DNA of 64,000 nucleotides, taken from the NCBI GenBank assembly GCA_903832085.1, contig CAIKZZ010000026.1, positions 1 through 64,000 of the forward strand, written 5' to 3'. Within the stretch, counting starts at the first letter, position 1; each line of letters opens with the position of its first letter. Positions 52,235 to 62,510 of this stretch are shown here, piece after piece. The notes below the pieces were generated by a model that was not told the DNA's origin, made no database searches, and saw only the letters and a program-made list of their open reading frames with translations. This stretch comes from an uncultured Pseudomonadota bacterium (GTDB lineage: Bacteria; Pseudomonadota; Gammaproteobacteria; Steroidobacterales; Steroidobacteraceae). Made by a program: the position numbers and the translations under genes.

Positions 52235-53647
52235 CTATGAGCGCGCTTGGCCGTGTGCTGCCAACACGCTTGCGACCGCGCCGGTGACTTGACGCACGAC
52301 CTTTAAGTCTAAGAATTCATTTGGACCGTGCGCATTTGCGTGTGGCCCGAGCACCCCGGTGACTAAAAATTGCGTGTTGGGATAACGCTCTGCCAGCATC
52401 CCGATGAACGGAATACTGCCACCCGTGCCCATCGACACAGCCTCTGCTCCATAAAATGCATGCGAGGCGGCTTGTACCGCATCGCTTAGCCACGTCGCCA
52501 GCGGTGGCGCGTGCCAGCCGCTGAGGGATGACCCCACCTCAAAACGTACCTGTGCGCCGTAAGGTGGGTCCGCTTCCAGTACTGCTTGTACTCGCGTGGC
52601 GGCAATGAACGCATCCAGCGTCGGCGGCAATCGCAGCGACAATTTTAGCGCCACGCGCGGCAGCAGCACATTGCCAGCCTGCTGTAGGGAGGGCAGTCCT
52701 TCAGCCCCCGTGATGGCAAGCGTCGGCTTCCAAGTGGAATTCAGTAGAAGCTCTACGGGATCTGAACTTTGTGCGTGTGCGCCTGTCACGAAGGGCAGCT
52801 TATTGGCAACGGTATCGCCTAAGATGCGCGCCGCGACCCGTGCCTCCTGAATGCGCAGTGCCGGAGTTTTGACATGCAGCTCTTCGATGACGATATCGCC
52901 GTTGTACACGTTCTCAATGCGATCCAGTAAGCCACGCGCGATGCGCATCGGGCCTGCCGCGATGCCAGTTCCCATCCCTGAGTGCACCCCTTCGGTCAGC
53001 ATCTCAACGGATAACGTGCCGACTAAGTTACCGCGCAGGGAGGTTGTCAGCCAAAATTGATCGTAATTGCCGCACTCCGCATCCAGACAAATCACGAGCT
53101 CCGGCTGTCCTAAGCGATCTTCGAGGTGTGCCACATAGGCAGGTAAATCAGTACTGCCACTTTCCTCAGAGCCTTCAATTAATAACACGCAGCGAGCATG
53201 GGCAATGCCTTGGGCCTGCAACACACCAATGGCGGTCAGACTTGAAAAGATGGCATAGCCGTCGTCGGCGCCACCGCGACCATATAACCGCCCATGACGC
53301 ACGACCGGCGTCCAAGGACTTAAATCGGCATCCCAGCCAGTGAACTCCGGCTGTTTGTCATAGTGCCCGTACAGCAGCACGTCACCGGGCACACTACCTG
53401 CGACTTCCACATAGATGAGGGGGGTGCGGCCCGCGAGGCGCACGACCTCGACGCTAAGGCCCTTGATGGCCTGTGCGCGACACCAGGTTGCCAGCAGCGT
53501 CGCCGCCGCGTCCATGTGTCCATGGGCCTCCCAATCGGGATCAAACAGAGGGGATTTATTGGGAATGGCGATATAGGACTTCAAACACGGCTCAATACTG
53601 TCCGTCCAGGTGGTATCAATCAGCGCTTGAGCTTGAACGGTATCCAT
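52235..53647 (-). CDS. M20-family metallopeptidase (dipeptidase)
   Basis: A 470-residue zinc peptidase of the M20/PepV-like dipeptidase group. Metal and catalytic residues sit in LYGHYDKQPEF, GRGGADDGYA, LIEGSEESGS and ICLDAE, with a final metal His in HANAHGPNEF. The internal dimerisation/lid domain is present. No signal peptide, so cytoplasmic cleavage of small peptides. Stands alone on the minus strand with its own AT-rich promoter. Confidence 0.9.
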   Translation of the reverse strand: MDTVQAQALIDTTWTDSIEPCLKSYIAIPNKSPLFDPDWEAHGHMDAAATLLATWCRAQAIKGLSVEVVRLAGRTPLIYVEVAGSVPGDVLLYGHYDKQPEFTGWDADLSPWTPVVRHGRLYGRGGADDGYAIFSSLTAIGVLQAQGIAHARCVLLIEGSEESGSTDLPAYVAHLEDRLGQPELVICLDAECGNYDQFWLTTSLRGNLVGTLSVEMLTEGVHSGMGTGIAAGPMRIARGLLDRIENVYNGDIVIEELHVKTPALRIQEARVAARILGDTVANKLPFVTGAHAQSSDPVELLLNSTWKPTLAITGAEGLPSLQQAGNVLLPRVALKLSLRLPPTLDAFIAATRVQAVLEADPPYGAQVRFEVGSSLSGWHAPPLATWLSDAVQAASHAFYGAEAVSMGTGGSIPFIGMLAERYPNTQFLVTGVLGPHANAHGPNEFLDLKVVRQVTGAVASVLAAHGQARS

Positions 53648-53668
53648 TTATAAAGTCCATTTAAAACA

Positions 53669-53674
53669 ATTATA
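53669..53674 (-). promoter_or_regulatory. -10 element of the M20 peptidase gene
   Basis: A perfect TATAAT on the minus strand lies in an AT-rich 55-base gap, 21 bases before the ATG. No good -35 accompanies it. Confidence 0.45.
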
Positions 53675-53702
53675 TAGCCACTATATCTAAGATGTTTTCT
53701 AT

Positions 53703-54512
53703 TTACGCCGCAACGCTGAAACCAAAAAACTCGCACGCCGTGGCGCTCGTATGGGCTGCCGTGACCTCAGCGCTCTCGCCACGCGCTTCACTGATAATGC
53801 GACACACTTCCGGCAAATACATCGGCTCATTGCGGCGTGTAGCACTCGGCAGCTTGAGCGTACGCGGCACTAAGTACGGCGCGTCTGTTTCGATCATCAA
53901 ACGGTTCGCTGGTATCAACCTGACGAGCTCACGCAAGTGCAAGCCACGGCGCTCATCGCAGATCCATCCCGTGATGCCGATATACAAACCAAGTTCCAAA
54001 TAGCGCTCAAGTGCAGCCCGATCCCCCGTAAAACAGTGCGCGACGGCCCGCGGACGTCTGTGACCTGCGGCTTTAATCATATCCACAAAGTCCATGTGCG
54101 CATCGCGCTCGTGCAAAAAAAGCGGCTTCGCCGTGTCTATAGCAAGCTCGAGTTGCGCCTCAAATGCCTGCCGCTGCGCCGGCCGCGGACTGAAGTCACG
54201 GAAATAATCAAGACCGCATTCACCGACTGCCACGACCTGGGGCAGGCAAAGCAGCGCTCGCAGTGAGGCCAAGCCCTCGACGGTGAGTTCACTCGCGTGG
54301 TGTGGATGCACGCCTGCTGTACTCGAGAGGCGACTCGGGTCCGTGGCGGCCAGCGTCGCAGCGGCAGGCGAGGAGGCGAGCGAGCTCCCGGTAATGACTA
54401 GATGTCTAACGCCCGCAAGCCGTGCGCGCTCAAGCACCGCGTCGCAATCATTCGCAAAGCTCTCGTGCGTGAGATTCACGCCGATATCCACTATAGAAGG
54501 CGGGCTATCCAT
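53703..54512 (-). CDS. tatD: TatD-family DNase
   Basis: A 269-residue TIM-barrel metal-dependent nuclease. Its start (VDIGVNLTHESFANDCDAVL) has GVNLT where most relatives carry the HxH motif; that is the true TatD subtype known in E. coli. Later motifs STAGVHPHHASEL, AVGECGLDYFRDFSPRPAQ, FLHERDAH and METDAPYL hold the remaining ligands. Linked to 3'-5' DNA/RNA exonuclease activity. Confidence 0.93.
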   Translation of the reverse strand: MDSPPSIVDIGVNLTHESFANDCDAVLERARLAGVRHLVITGSSLASSPAAATLAATDPSRLSSTAGVHPHHASELTVEGLASLRALLCLPQVVAVGECGLDYFRDFSPRPAQRQAFEAQLELAIDTAKPLFLHERDAHMDFVDMIKAAGHRRPRAVAHCFTGDRAALERYLELGLYIGITGWICDERRGLHLRELVRLIPANRLMIETDAPYLVPRTLKLPSATRRNEPMYLPEVCRIISEARGESAEVTAAHTSATACEFFGFSVAA

Positions 54513-54592
54513 CCGGCTATGGTAACGATTTATCGACAGCCTGCGTAGATCACAGCAGGTGTACCGACACCTGCACCTGCTATGCTTAACAG

Positions 54593-56623
54593 ATGAGTGA
54601 CTCGCCCTTTGTGCACCTGCTTAAGCCCTTAGATTTAGGCTCCGTGCGCCTGCGCAATCGGGTTCTCATGGGCTCGATGCACACAGGTTTTGAGGACACA
54701 GCGGCCGACTACCCCAAGCTTGCGGCCTATTTCCGCGAGCGCGCAGGCGCGGGACTGATTGTGACGGGCGGTATCGCACCGAATCGCCGCGGTTGGTTAT
54801 CGCCTTTTGCTGGCAAGTTAAGCGCGCGGACGGAACTGCCCAGACACCGTCTCGTGACAGAGGCAGTCCGCGCGGAAGGCGGCCATATTTGCATGCAGAT
54901 TTTGCATGCGGGGCGCTATGCACATCACCCGTTTTCGGTCGCGCCCTCAGCAATCCGCGCACCCATCAACCGCTACACCCCAAGCGCGTTGACCGCGCGC
55001 GCTGTGACAAAACAGATCGACGATTTTGTAGCGACAGCGGTACTTGCCCAAGAGGCCGGCTACCATGGCGTTGAGATCATGGGCTCGGAAGGCTATTTGA
55101 TTAATCAATTTTTGGTGAGCCGCACCAATCGCCGTAGCGATGAGTGGGGAGGTTCTTACGAGAACCGGATGCGCTTTCCGCTTGAGATCGTACGCCGTAC
55201 GCGACTCAGCGTCGGCCCTGACTTTATTCTAATTTTTAGACTCTCTATGCTTGATCTGGTGGAAGGCGGTAGCGAGTGGTCAGAGGTGGTGGAACTCGCC
55301 CGTGGGCTCGAGCAAGCGGGCGCAAGCTTACTAAACACCGGTATCGGCTGGCATGAGGCACGGGTACCGACGATCTCAACACGTGTGCCGCGTGCGGCAT
55401 TCGTGTGGGTGACTGAACGTTTAGCTCCACATGTGCAGATACCACTGATTGCCACCAATCGAATTAACGACCCGGCAGTGGCTGAGCAGGTACTTAAAAG
55501 TGGTGCTATTGCCATGGTCTCTATGGCCCGTCCGTTTCTTGCTGATGCGGAGTTTGTACAGAAGGCGGCGAGCGGTCGCGCCGATGAGATCAACCACTGC
55601 ATCGCCTGTAATCAGGCGTGTCTAGATCGGGTATTCACCGGCAAGATTGTGCGCTGTTTAGTCAATCCCCGCGCGGGGCGCGAACTGGAGCTGAACTACA
55701 CGCGCGTGTCCTCGCCGCGGCGCATCGCAGTGATCGGCGCAGGCCCCGCGGGCTTAAGCTGTGCGACAGTGGCCGCCGAGCGCGGTCATCACGTCACGCT
55801 GTATGAAGCGGAACCTGACATCGGGGGCCAGTTTAATCTAGCCAAGCGAGTGCCCGGTAAAGAGGAGTTTTATGCAACGCTGCAGTATTACCGGCGGCGT
55901 TTGCAGACACTCAATGTGACAATGCGTTTGAACACACGCGCCTCGGCACTCGACTTACAGGCAGCGGGCTTTGATCAGGTGGTACTTGCCACGGGCGTGC
56001 TGCCACGACGTGCGAGCATCGTCGGCAGCCATGATCCGCGAGTGGTCAGTTACAACGAGGTACTTGCAGGGAACATAGAGCTGGGGCGGCGAGTCGTCGT
56101 GTTAGGGGCGGGTGGCATCGGGTTTGATGTGGCTGAATATTTGTCTCAAGCCGATGGGCATGCGCCGAGCGTTGATATCGATCGCTTTACAAGCGAGTGG
56201 GGCATTGACACAGCGTTCTCTACACGTGGCGGCTTGGCGAGCGTCACGCCATCGGCAGCCAGCGCTAAACGGCAGGTGTGGCTGTTGCAGCGCAAGCGCA
56301 CTCCGATCGGGCGTAGCTTGGGTAAAAGCACTGGCTGGGCGCATCGCCTGAGTCTACGACGGCGGGGCGTGCAATTTATGAGCGGCGTGGTCTATGAGGG
56401 CTTCGATGCCAATGGACTTACCATCCGCGTCAACGACCGCACGCAAAGCTTAAATGCCGATCACTACGTGCTGTGCATTGGTCAAGAGTCGCAGCGCGAG
56501 CTGCTGCCGGCACTCAAGGCGCTGCAGATCGTGCCGCACATTATCGGGGGCGCACGTGAGGCCGGCGAGCTTGATGCGGAACGCGCCATACGCGAAGGGG
56601 CGGAGCTTGCGGCCACGCTGTAG
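54593..56623 (+). CDS. fadH: 2,4-dienoyl-CoA reductase (NADPH)
   Basis: A 676-residue multidomain flavoenzyme closely resembling E. coli FadH along its length: N-terminal OYE-type FMN barrel (LRNRVLMGSMHTGFED, QILHAGRYAHHP, GVEIMGSEGYLINQF, NTGIGWHEARVPTI), a [4Fe-4S] site in CIACNQACLDRVFTG, and C-terminal FAD (GAGPAGLSCATVAAERG) and NADPH (LGAGGIGFDVAEYL) domains. It removes the extra double bond during beta-oxidation of unsaturated fatty acids. No other fad genes are adjacent. Confidence 0.95.
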   Translation: MSDSPFVHLLKPLDLGSVRLRNRVLMGSMHTGFEDTAADYPKLAAYFRERAGAGLIVTGGIAPNRRGWLSPFAGKLSARTELPRHRLVTEAVRAEGGHICMQILHAGRYAHHPFSVAPSAIRAPINRYTPSALTARAVTKQIDDFVATAVLAQEAGYHGVEIMGSEGYLINQFLVSRTNRRSDEWGGSYENRMRFPLEIVRRTRLSVGPDFILIFRLSMLDLVEGGSEWSEVVELARGLEQAGASLLNTGIGWHEARVPTISTRVPRAAFVWVTERLAPHVQIPLIATNRINDPAVAEQVLKSGAIAMVSMARPFLADAEFVQKAASGRADEINHCIACNQACLDRVFTGKIVRCLVNPRAGRELELNYTRVSSPRRIAVIGAGPAGLSCATVAAERGHHVTLYEAEPDIGGQFNLAKRVPGKEEFYATLQYYRRRLQTLNVTMRLNTRASALDLQAAGFDQVVLATGVLPRRASIVGSHDPRVVSYNEVLAGNIELGRRVVVLGAGGIGFDVAEYLSQADGHAPSVDIDRFTSEWGIDTAFSTRGGLASVTPSAASAKRQVWLLQRKRTPIGRSLGKSTGWAHRLSLRRRGVQFMSGVVYEGFDANGLTIRVNDRTQSLNADHYVLCIGQESQRELLPALKALQIVPHIIGGAREAGELDAERAIREGAELAATL

Positions 56624-56632
56624 TGAACGCTG

Positions 56633-57373
56633 ATGGTGAGTCGCGCATCAAAGCTCCCATTATTTGACTTAAGCGCACCGAGCCCCATGTACGGCGTGCG
56701 CACCAGCGCGCGCAGCCGTCGATTGACCTTGCGTGTCTATCCGGGTGGGCGGGTCGAAGTGACCGTACCGACAAAGACGCCACAATCTGTCATTACCGAG
56801 TTTGTGGCGAAACATCGTGTCTGGATCGATCAGCGCGTACTGCGTGCGCGTGAACAGTCACCTGCAGCGATCGACCTTAAGCCTACGCAGGTCGAACTGC
56901 GTGCGCTCAATGAAACATGGCAGGTTGAGTATCTGGCTCAATCCCGCAGACCATGGGAAGAGTCTAGTGATGGTTTACGTTTGTTGCGCGTGCGCGGCGC
57001 TGAGGATGCAAGTCGCTGTGGCTCACACTTACGCGCATGGCTGCGCCAGGTTGCAACCGACCGGCTAGACGGGTGGCTGCACTCGGTCGCTCAGCATTAT
57101 GATTTTCAATACACGCGCATGCAGGTGCGTCGGCAGCAAACGCGCTGGGGAAGCTGCTCTCGATCAGGGACGATCAGCTTAAACGTGTGCTTGTTATTCC
57201 AAGCGCCCGAGGTCGTGCGCTATTTGCTGCTGCATGAGTTATGTCATACGCGGCACATGAACCATTCAGATCACTTTTGGAAATTGGTTGCGCAATGCGA
57301 GCCTGAGTGGCGGGTACTTGACCGTGAATTATCCTCAGGCTGGCAGCGCGTGCCGGGCTGGGTGTTCGCCTAA
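56633..57373 (+). CDS. YgjP-like zinc metalloprotein (SprT-like, DUF45)
   Basis: A 246-residue protein with the C-terminal zinc motif HELCHTRHMNHSDHFW preceded by RQQTRWGSCSRSGTISLN, both hallmarks of the YgjP/DUF45 family. The HExxH equivalent here is HELCH with the downstream His in NHSDHFW. Activity is uncharacterised in most members; a metal-dependent peptidase is usual in annotation. It starts ten bases after fadH and converges with msrQ, overlapping its end by four bases. Confidence 0.88.
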   Translation: MVSRASKLPLFDLSAPSPMYGVRTSARSRRLTLRVYPGGRVEVTVPTKTPQSVITEFVAKHRVWIDQRVLRAREQSPAAIDLKPTQVELRALNETWQVEYLAQSRRPWEESSDGLRLLRVRGAEDASRCGSHLRAWLRQVATDRLDGWLHSVAQHYDFQYTRMQVRRQQTRWGSCSRSGTISLNVCLLFQAPEVVRYLLLHELCHTRHMNHSDHFWKLVAQCEPEWRVLDRELSSGWQRVPGWVFA

Positions 57374-57999
57374 CTGCCTGCTGCGGGACGCCGCCCGAGG
57401 GGTGATCGACGCGCATAAATGCGCCACAGTCGCACCGCCATCAGCACAAGGAACACGGCCGCGTAGACGAGCGGTGCTCGAACGTCCCGTTTCACCTGCC
57501 AATAATAATGCCAACAGACGAGCAAGGTGATCAGATACACACACCGGTGCACGAGTTGCCAACGGCTTTTCAGTTGCGCCATCGCCCAGCGTGTCGATGT
57601 TGCAGCCAGCGGTATCAGTAAAAGGAAAGCGCCCATACCGAGGGTTATCCAAGGACGCTTCACCATGTCTTCCCAGAGTATATGCGCGTCCAACCTGCGA
57701 TCGATCAGCATGTACATGAGCACATGGAGCGTCGCATATAAAAAAGCAAACAGCCCCAGTGGACGACGGTAGTGCAACCACTCACTGCGACGCGTGAAGT
57801 GGCGCAGCGGCGTGATGGTGAGTGTGATCAATAGCAAGCGCAGTGCCGTCAAACCAGTGCTATCCGTGACGGTACGCACGGGGTCGGCACCGAGCCCGCC
57901 GGGCATGAACCCCACTCCTCGCGCCACGAGCAGTGCAAAGGGCATGAGCGCGGCAATAAATACCAGCGTCTTTAAGACATATCGTGACGCGCGCTGCAC
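57370..57999 (-). CDS. msrQ: MsrPQ heme-binding membrane subunit
   Basis: A 209-residue six-helix membrane protein of the ferric-reductase-like family (formerly YedZ). Segments such as TGLTALRLLLITLTITPL, RRPLGLFAFLYATLHVLMY and WQLVHRCVYLITLLVCWHYYW carry the His residues expected to bind heme. It passes electrons from the quinone pool to MsrP. Two bases after msrP. Confidence 0.94.
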   Translation of the reverse strand: MQRASRYVLKTLVFIAALMPFALLVARGVGFMPGGLGADPVRTVTDSTGLTALRLLLITLTITPLRHFTRRSEWLHYRRPLGLFAFLYATLHVLMYMLIDRRLDAHILWEDMVKRPWITLGMGAFLLLIPLAATSTRWAMAQLKSRWQLVHRCVYLITLLVCWHYYWQVKRDVRAPLVYAAVFLVLMAVRLWRIYARRSPLGRRPAAGS

Positions 58000-58001
58000 A
58001 A

Positions 58002-58949
58002 CTAGTAGTAACGCCGCAAATCAAGGCCAGCATACAAGCTCGCGACCTCGGCCGCGTAGCCGTTAAAGGGTAGGGTGGGCACGCGTGGTGCAAACAGTCC
58101 ACCACCAATGCGGCGTTCCGTCTTTTGGCTCCAGCGCGGATGATCAACGCTCGGGTTCACGTTCGCGTAAAAGCCATACTCGCCGGGATTTGCGTCATTC
58201 CATGTGGTGTGGGGCATCCGTTCAGTAAAGTGAATGCCGACAATGGATTTAATGCTCTTAAAGCCGTACTTCCATGGCACGACTAAGCGCAGCGGCGCGC
58301 CATTTTGGTTTGGCAACACGCGGCCATAAAGCCCCACGGCCATGAGCGTCAATGGGTGCATCGCTTCTGCCATGGTCAGCGCTTCGCTATAGGGCCAACT
58401 CAATACACGATCACGTTGACCCGGCATTTGTTTCGGGTCATTCAAGGTGGTGAAACTGACGTACTTGGCTTTGGAGGTAGGCTTGAAGCGCGCGACTAAG
58501 TCCTTGAGCGGAAAACCTACCCACGGTATGACCATCGACCACGCCTCGACACAACGCAATCGATACGTGCGTTCCTCGAGCGCGTGGGGCTTTAAGATAT
58601 CCTCAAGGGTAAGGGTGCCGAGACGCTCGGCCTCTCCTGTGACGCTGACCGACCAGGGCGTTGTGTGCAACGAGGCACTGTGTGCTGCAGGATCTGATTT
58701 ATCTGTACCGAACTCATAGAAGTTATTGTATGAGGTCACATCCTCCCAACGCGTGACCGCCTCAGGCACTGTGTAGGTGGCGTTACGCGCAGCTTTCAGC
58801 TCGGCACCACTCGGCGTGCTTGCCTGGGCTGGCATGACTGCGGCGCTGCCCGCGAGTCCTAAAGCTGCAAGCACCGCTCGTCGCTCTTGAAATACTGACT
58901 CTGGCGTAATGTCGGAGGCAAGAATCGGTGTGCTCAGGTTCACTTTCAT
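58002..58949 (-). CDS. msrP: Periplasmic methionine sulfoxide reductase catalytic subunit
   Basis: A 315-residue molybdopterin enzyme (formerly YedY). A twin-arginine-type leader ([15 protein letters not shown]) fits Tat export with cofactor loaded. The molybdenum Cys is in [15 protein letters not shown], and [19 protein letters not shown] is typical of the family. It repairs oxidised Met in periplasmic proteins. In operon with msrQ. Confidence 0.95.
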   Translation of the reverse strand: MKVNLSTPILASDITPESVFQERRAVLAALGLAGSAAVMPAQASTPSGAELKAARNATYTVPEAVTRWEDVTSYNNFYEFGTDKSDPAAHSASLHTTPWSVSVTGEAERLGTLTLEDILKPHALEERTYRLRCVEAWSMVIPWVGFPLKDLVARFKPTSKAKYVSFTTLNDPKQMPGQRDRVLSWPYSEALTMAEAMHPLTLMAVGLYGRVLPNQNGAPLRLVVPWKYGFKSIKSIVGIHFTERMPHTTWNDANPGEYGFYANVNPSVDHPRWSQKTERRIGGGLFAPRVPTLPFNGYAAEVASLYAGLDLRRYY

Positions 58950-58998
58950 GGTACGAGTCCTTAGCGTCTATGGCCTTTGAAATGCTGTATTTTGATGA

Positions 58999-59673
58999 TC
59001 AACGCCATTCAAGGCAACGCAGGCCCCGGGCGAGTGCCTGACGCTGTGCTGACGTAGACCCATTGGTGAGCAAACCCACGTCGGCAGCAACTAAGTGCTC
59101 AATATCTGATACCGCATTGCCGTAGGCTGTGATGTGGACGCCGGGATGCTCACGGCGCAGACGGTGCAGGTGCCGGGTTTTCTCAGAGCCATGGCAATTG
59201 GGCGAGGTTAAACCGCCGTGTAGGGTATCGGCCTCCCAACGCAGGGTGGTGCAGATCACTTCATTGACCTCCAAGCGCTCACCGATGCTACTGACATAAC
59301 AGTCCGTGCTCGCTGACATGAGGACCACATAGTCGCCATCTGCACGGTGTCTGCGCAGTGCGCTCAGAGCGTCTGCGCGCATTAATAGCTCCCAGTAGGT
59401 ACTTAAGAAACCTCGGTTGAGTCCTGCGATAGTCTCACGACTGAGGCCACCGACGACGCGCTGTAACAGCGCGCTTTTGAGCTCTCCACGATCGCGTCTG
59501 AGCGCAAAACGTACTGCGAGCCACGGCGTGTCCCAGAGCCGCACCAGTCGCCCTGGCCGACGCTTGAGCGCGTAAACCAAATACGCTCGCAGCGTGTCAT
59601 CCCAGGACAACGTGCCATCAAGGTCAAACACCGCCATACGACGTGCCGGTGGACGCACAGCAGTGTCTGTCAT
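58999..59673 (-). CDS. HAD-superfamily IB phosphatase (SerB-like)
   Basis: A 224-residue hydrolase. The nucleophile/acid pair is in AVFDLDGTLSWDDTL, motif II in VVLMSASTDCYVSSIG, and motif IV in AYGNAVSDIEHLVAAD, where the usual GDxxxD is replaced by GNAVSD. The alpha-helical cap is present. ATG 59673 (MTDTAVR) is chosen because longer versions run into acnA. It starts 22 bases after acnA. Substrate unknown; subfamily IB enzymes act on phosphoserine and phospholipid-like esters. Confidence 0.85.
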   Translation of the reverse strand: MTDTAVRPPARRMAVFDLDGTLSWDDTLRAYLVYALKRRPGRLVRLWDTPWLAVRFALRRDRGELKSALLQRVVGGLSRETIAGLNRGFLSTYWELLMRADALSALRRHRADGDYVVLMSASTDCYVSSIGERLEVNEVICTTLRWEADTLHGGLTSPNCHGSEKTRHLHRLRREHPGVHITAYGNAVSDIEHLVAADVGLLTNGSTSAQRQALARGLRCLEWR

Positions 59674-59695
59674 AGGTACACGTGTGGACTTAGCC

Positions 59696-62374
59696 CTAGC
59701 GAGCCTTACTAACCAATGAGCGCAACACGTAGTGCAAGATGCCGCCGTGTCGATAGTAATCGAGTTCCTTGGGCGTATCGATGCGCACACGTGCGGTGAA
59801 CCTGATCTCCTTGGAAGCGCCGCGTGCGACCACCTCGACCGTCTTAGTGGCTCCACCGTTGAGACCTAGGACCTCGAACACCTCGTGGCCAGTAAGGCCT
59901 AGGGACTGTGCAGTGGCGCCATCAACGTACTGCAAGGGGAGCACACCCATGCCGATTAAGTTCGAGCGGTGGATCCGCTCAAAGCTCTCAGCAATGACCA
60001 TTTTAACGCCAAGCAGCATCGTGCCTTTGGCTGCCCAGTCACGTGAGGAGCCTGTACCATATTCCTTACCGGCTAGCACCACGAGCGGCGTCTTGTCTAT
60101 CTGATAGCGCATTGCCACGTCATAGATGGAGCCGGCCTCGTTGCTGGGCAGATGGATCGACACGCCGCCTTCCGTACCAGGCGCAAGTAGGTTCTTTAAG
60201 CGAATATTGGCAAACGTGCCGCGGACCATGACTTCGTGGTTACCACGTCGCGCACCATATGAGTTGAAATCCTGAGCAGAAACACCTTGCGCAACCAAGT
60301 ACTGGGCTGCTGGACTGCTCTTGGAGATATTGCCTGCCGGCGATATATGATCCGTGGTAACTGAGTCGCCAAGCATTGCAAGGACACGCGCATTTTTGAT
60401 GTCGCTGACCGGGCTTGGGGTCATCGTCATACCATCAAAGTAGGGCGGATTACGCACATAGGTTGATTTCTCATCCCACGTATAACTCTCGCCAGCTGGC
60501 ACGGTGATTGCATTCCACAGCGCATCGCCCTTGAACACGCCTGCATAGCTCTTGCGGAACATGCCTGGGTCCACGGCAAGACGCACGGCCTCGCTCACCT
60601 CGTGGGCGGTTGGCCAAATATCGGCGAGCATAACGGGTCGCCCATCACTGCCGGTGCCAATCGGCTCTGCTGTGAGGTCAACGTTCATACTGCCAGCGAT
60701 GGCATAGGCCACACACAGCGGCGGTGAAGCAAGAAAGTTCATCTTCACTTCCGGATGCACGCGCCCTTCAAAATTGCGATTTCCCGATAGTACTGAGGCC
60801 GCAGTGATATCGCCTGCTTTGACCGCGTCCGAAATTTCGCTCTTCAGAGGTCCTGAGTTGCCGATGCAGGTCGTACAGCCGTAGCCGACTGTGTAAAAAC
60901 CAATCGCTTCGAGGTCCTCAAGCAAGTCTGCCTTCTTTAAGTAGTCAGTGACGACGCGCGAACCAGGAGCGAGTGAGGTTTTTACCCATGGGCGGGCCGT
61001 AAGGCCCCGCGCACGTGCTTTTTTAGCAACAAGGCCAGCCGCGATGAGCACCGATGGATTCGAGGTGTTTGTACAACTGGTAATGGCAGCAATGAGAACT
61101 GCATTATCAGCAATCTCATACGAGCCCTTAGCCACTGTTGCGCGACCGGTAGCGTTTGGATTTTTCTGCCGACGCTCATCCGCAATTTTAGCAACCGCAG
61201 CACTAGAGACGCTCTTTGCACGGGTGAGTGGCACGCGGTCTTGCGGACGCTTAGGGCCTGCGAGTGATGGCTCAACAGTGGATAGATCGAGCTGCAGCAC
61301 GTCGGTGTACTGGGCTGCTGGCATCCCATTGGTTCGCCACAAGCCCTGGGCCTTGGCGTAGGCTTCGACTAAAGCCACCTGTTCAGCTGGACGGGCAGTT
61401 AGCTCTAAATACCGAATCGTTTCCTCATCAATGGGGAACACGGCGATGGTGCTCCCAAACTCAGGGGACATATTACTGATAGTGGCGCGATCGGCGAGTG
61501 GCAACCCACTTAAGCCGTCACCAAAGAATTCGACAAACTGATCAACGACGCCTTTCTTGCGCAGCATCTCAGTGATGGTGAGCACAAGATCGGTGGCCGT
61601 GGTGCCTGCAGGCAAAGCGCCTGACAGCTGAAAGCCGATGACTTGCGGTATGAGCATTGTGACCGGCTGGCCGAGCATGGCTGCTTCCGCCTCAATGCCA
61701 CCCACACCCCAGCCCACGACACCGAGCCCGTTAATCATGGTCGTGTGCGAGTCAGTGCCGACGAGTGTGTCAGGGTACGCCCAGCGCGCACCATCCTCGT
61801 CGGTGGAAAACACGACACGTCCGAGATACTCGAGATTGACCTGATGCACGATGCCGGTGTTGGGTGGCACCACCTTAAAGTTGTTAAACGCCGTTTGTCC
61901 CCAGCGTAAAAACGAATAGCGTTCACCGTTGCGGCCAAACTCAATCGCTGTATTTTTCGCAAGTGAGTCTGCGGCGCCATACTCGTCGACTTGTACCGAG
62001 TGATCAATGACGAGCTCGGCCGGTGCAAGCGGATTCACGCGCTTCGCACTGCCGCCGAGACGCACGATGGCTTCACGCATAGCCGCAAGATCCACGATGC
62101 ACGGCACGCCAGTAAAATCTTGCATCACGACCCGAGCAGGCGTGAAGGCAATTTCGTGATTCGGGGCAGCGCTGGGATTCCACGCAAGCACCGCTTCAAT
62201 GTCCTCACGAGTCACATTCACGCCGTCTTCAAACCGCAACAGGTTTTCAAGGAGAATTTTCAGCGCATACGGCAAGCGGCTGAGGTCGTGACCGGCAATA
62301 GCGGGTAAGCGGTGGTACTGGTATTTTCGTCCCGCAACATCGAGCGTTGCGATCGTCTTTAGACTGTCGTTCAT
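59696..62374 (-). CDS. acnA: Aconitate hydratase A
   Basis: An 892-residue [4Fe-4S] enzyme of the TCA cycle interconverting citrate and isocitrate; the length and sequence ([36 protein letters not shown]) fit AcnA/IRP-type. Cluster cysteines are in [12 protein letters not shown] and [15 protein letters not shown] 62374 ([11 protein letters not shown]) with GGAG upstream is preferred over 62419. Confidence 0.96.
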   Translation of the reverse strand: MNDSLKTIATLDVAGRKYQYHRLPAIAGHDLSRLPYALKILLENLLRFEDGVNVTREDIEAVLAWNPSAAPNHEIAFTPARVVMQDFTGVPCIVDLAAMREAIVRLGGSAKRVNPLAPAELVIDHSVQVDEYGAADSLAKNTAIEFGRNGERYSFLRWGQTAFNNFKVVPPNTGIVHQVNLEYLGRVVFSTDEDGARWAYPDTLVGTDSHTTMINGLGVVGWGVGGIEAEAAMLGQPVTMLIPQVIGFQLSGALPAGTTATDLVLTITEMLRKKGVVDQFVEFFGDGLSGLPLADRATISNMSPEFGSTIAVFPIDEETIRYLELTARPAEQVALVEAYAKAQGLWRTNGMPAAQYTDVLQLDLSTVEPSLAGPKRPQDRVPLTRAKSVSSAAVAKIADERRQKNPNATGRATVAKGSYEIADNAVLIAAITSCTNTSNPSVLIAAGLVAKKARARGLTARPWVKTSLAPGSRVVTDYLKKADLLEDLEAIGFYTVGYGCTTCIGNSGPLKSEISDAVKAGDITAASVLSGNRNFEGRVHPEVKMNFLASPPLCVAYAIAGSMNVDLTAEPIGTGSDGRPVMLADIWPTAHEVSEAVRLAVDPGMFRKSYAGVFKGDALWNAITVPAGESYTWDEKSTYVRNPPYFDGMTMTPSPVSDIKNARVLAMLGDSVTTDHISPAGNISKSSPAAQYLVAQGVSAQDFNSYGARRGNHEVMVRGTFANIRLKNLLAPGTEGGVSIHLPSNEAGSIYDVAMRYQIDKTPLVVLAGKEYGTGSSRDWAAKGTMLLGVKMVIAESFERIHRSNLIGMGVLPLQYVDGATAQSLGLTGHEVFEVLGLNGGATKTVEVVARGASKEIRFTARVRIDTPKELDYYRHGGILHYVLRSLVSKAR

Positions 62375-62510
62375 GGGGGCTCCGGCTGTGAGATCCGAAT
62401 TATAACCCGAGCCAGCCAAAATGGTGCGCTGCGAAAGGCTGATTTACATTCCGTTGCACCCAACGCGTCGGGCGGGCGTGGCCTGAGCCTCGCGACGGGC
62501 GGCAACAGTC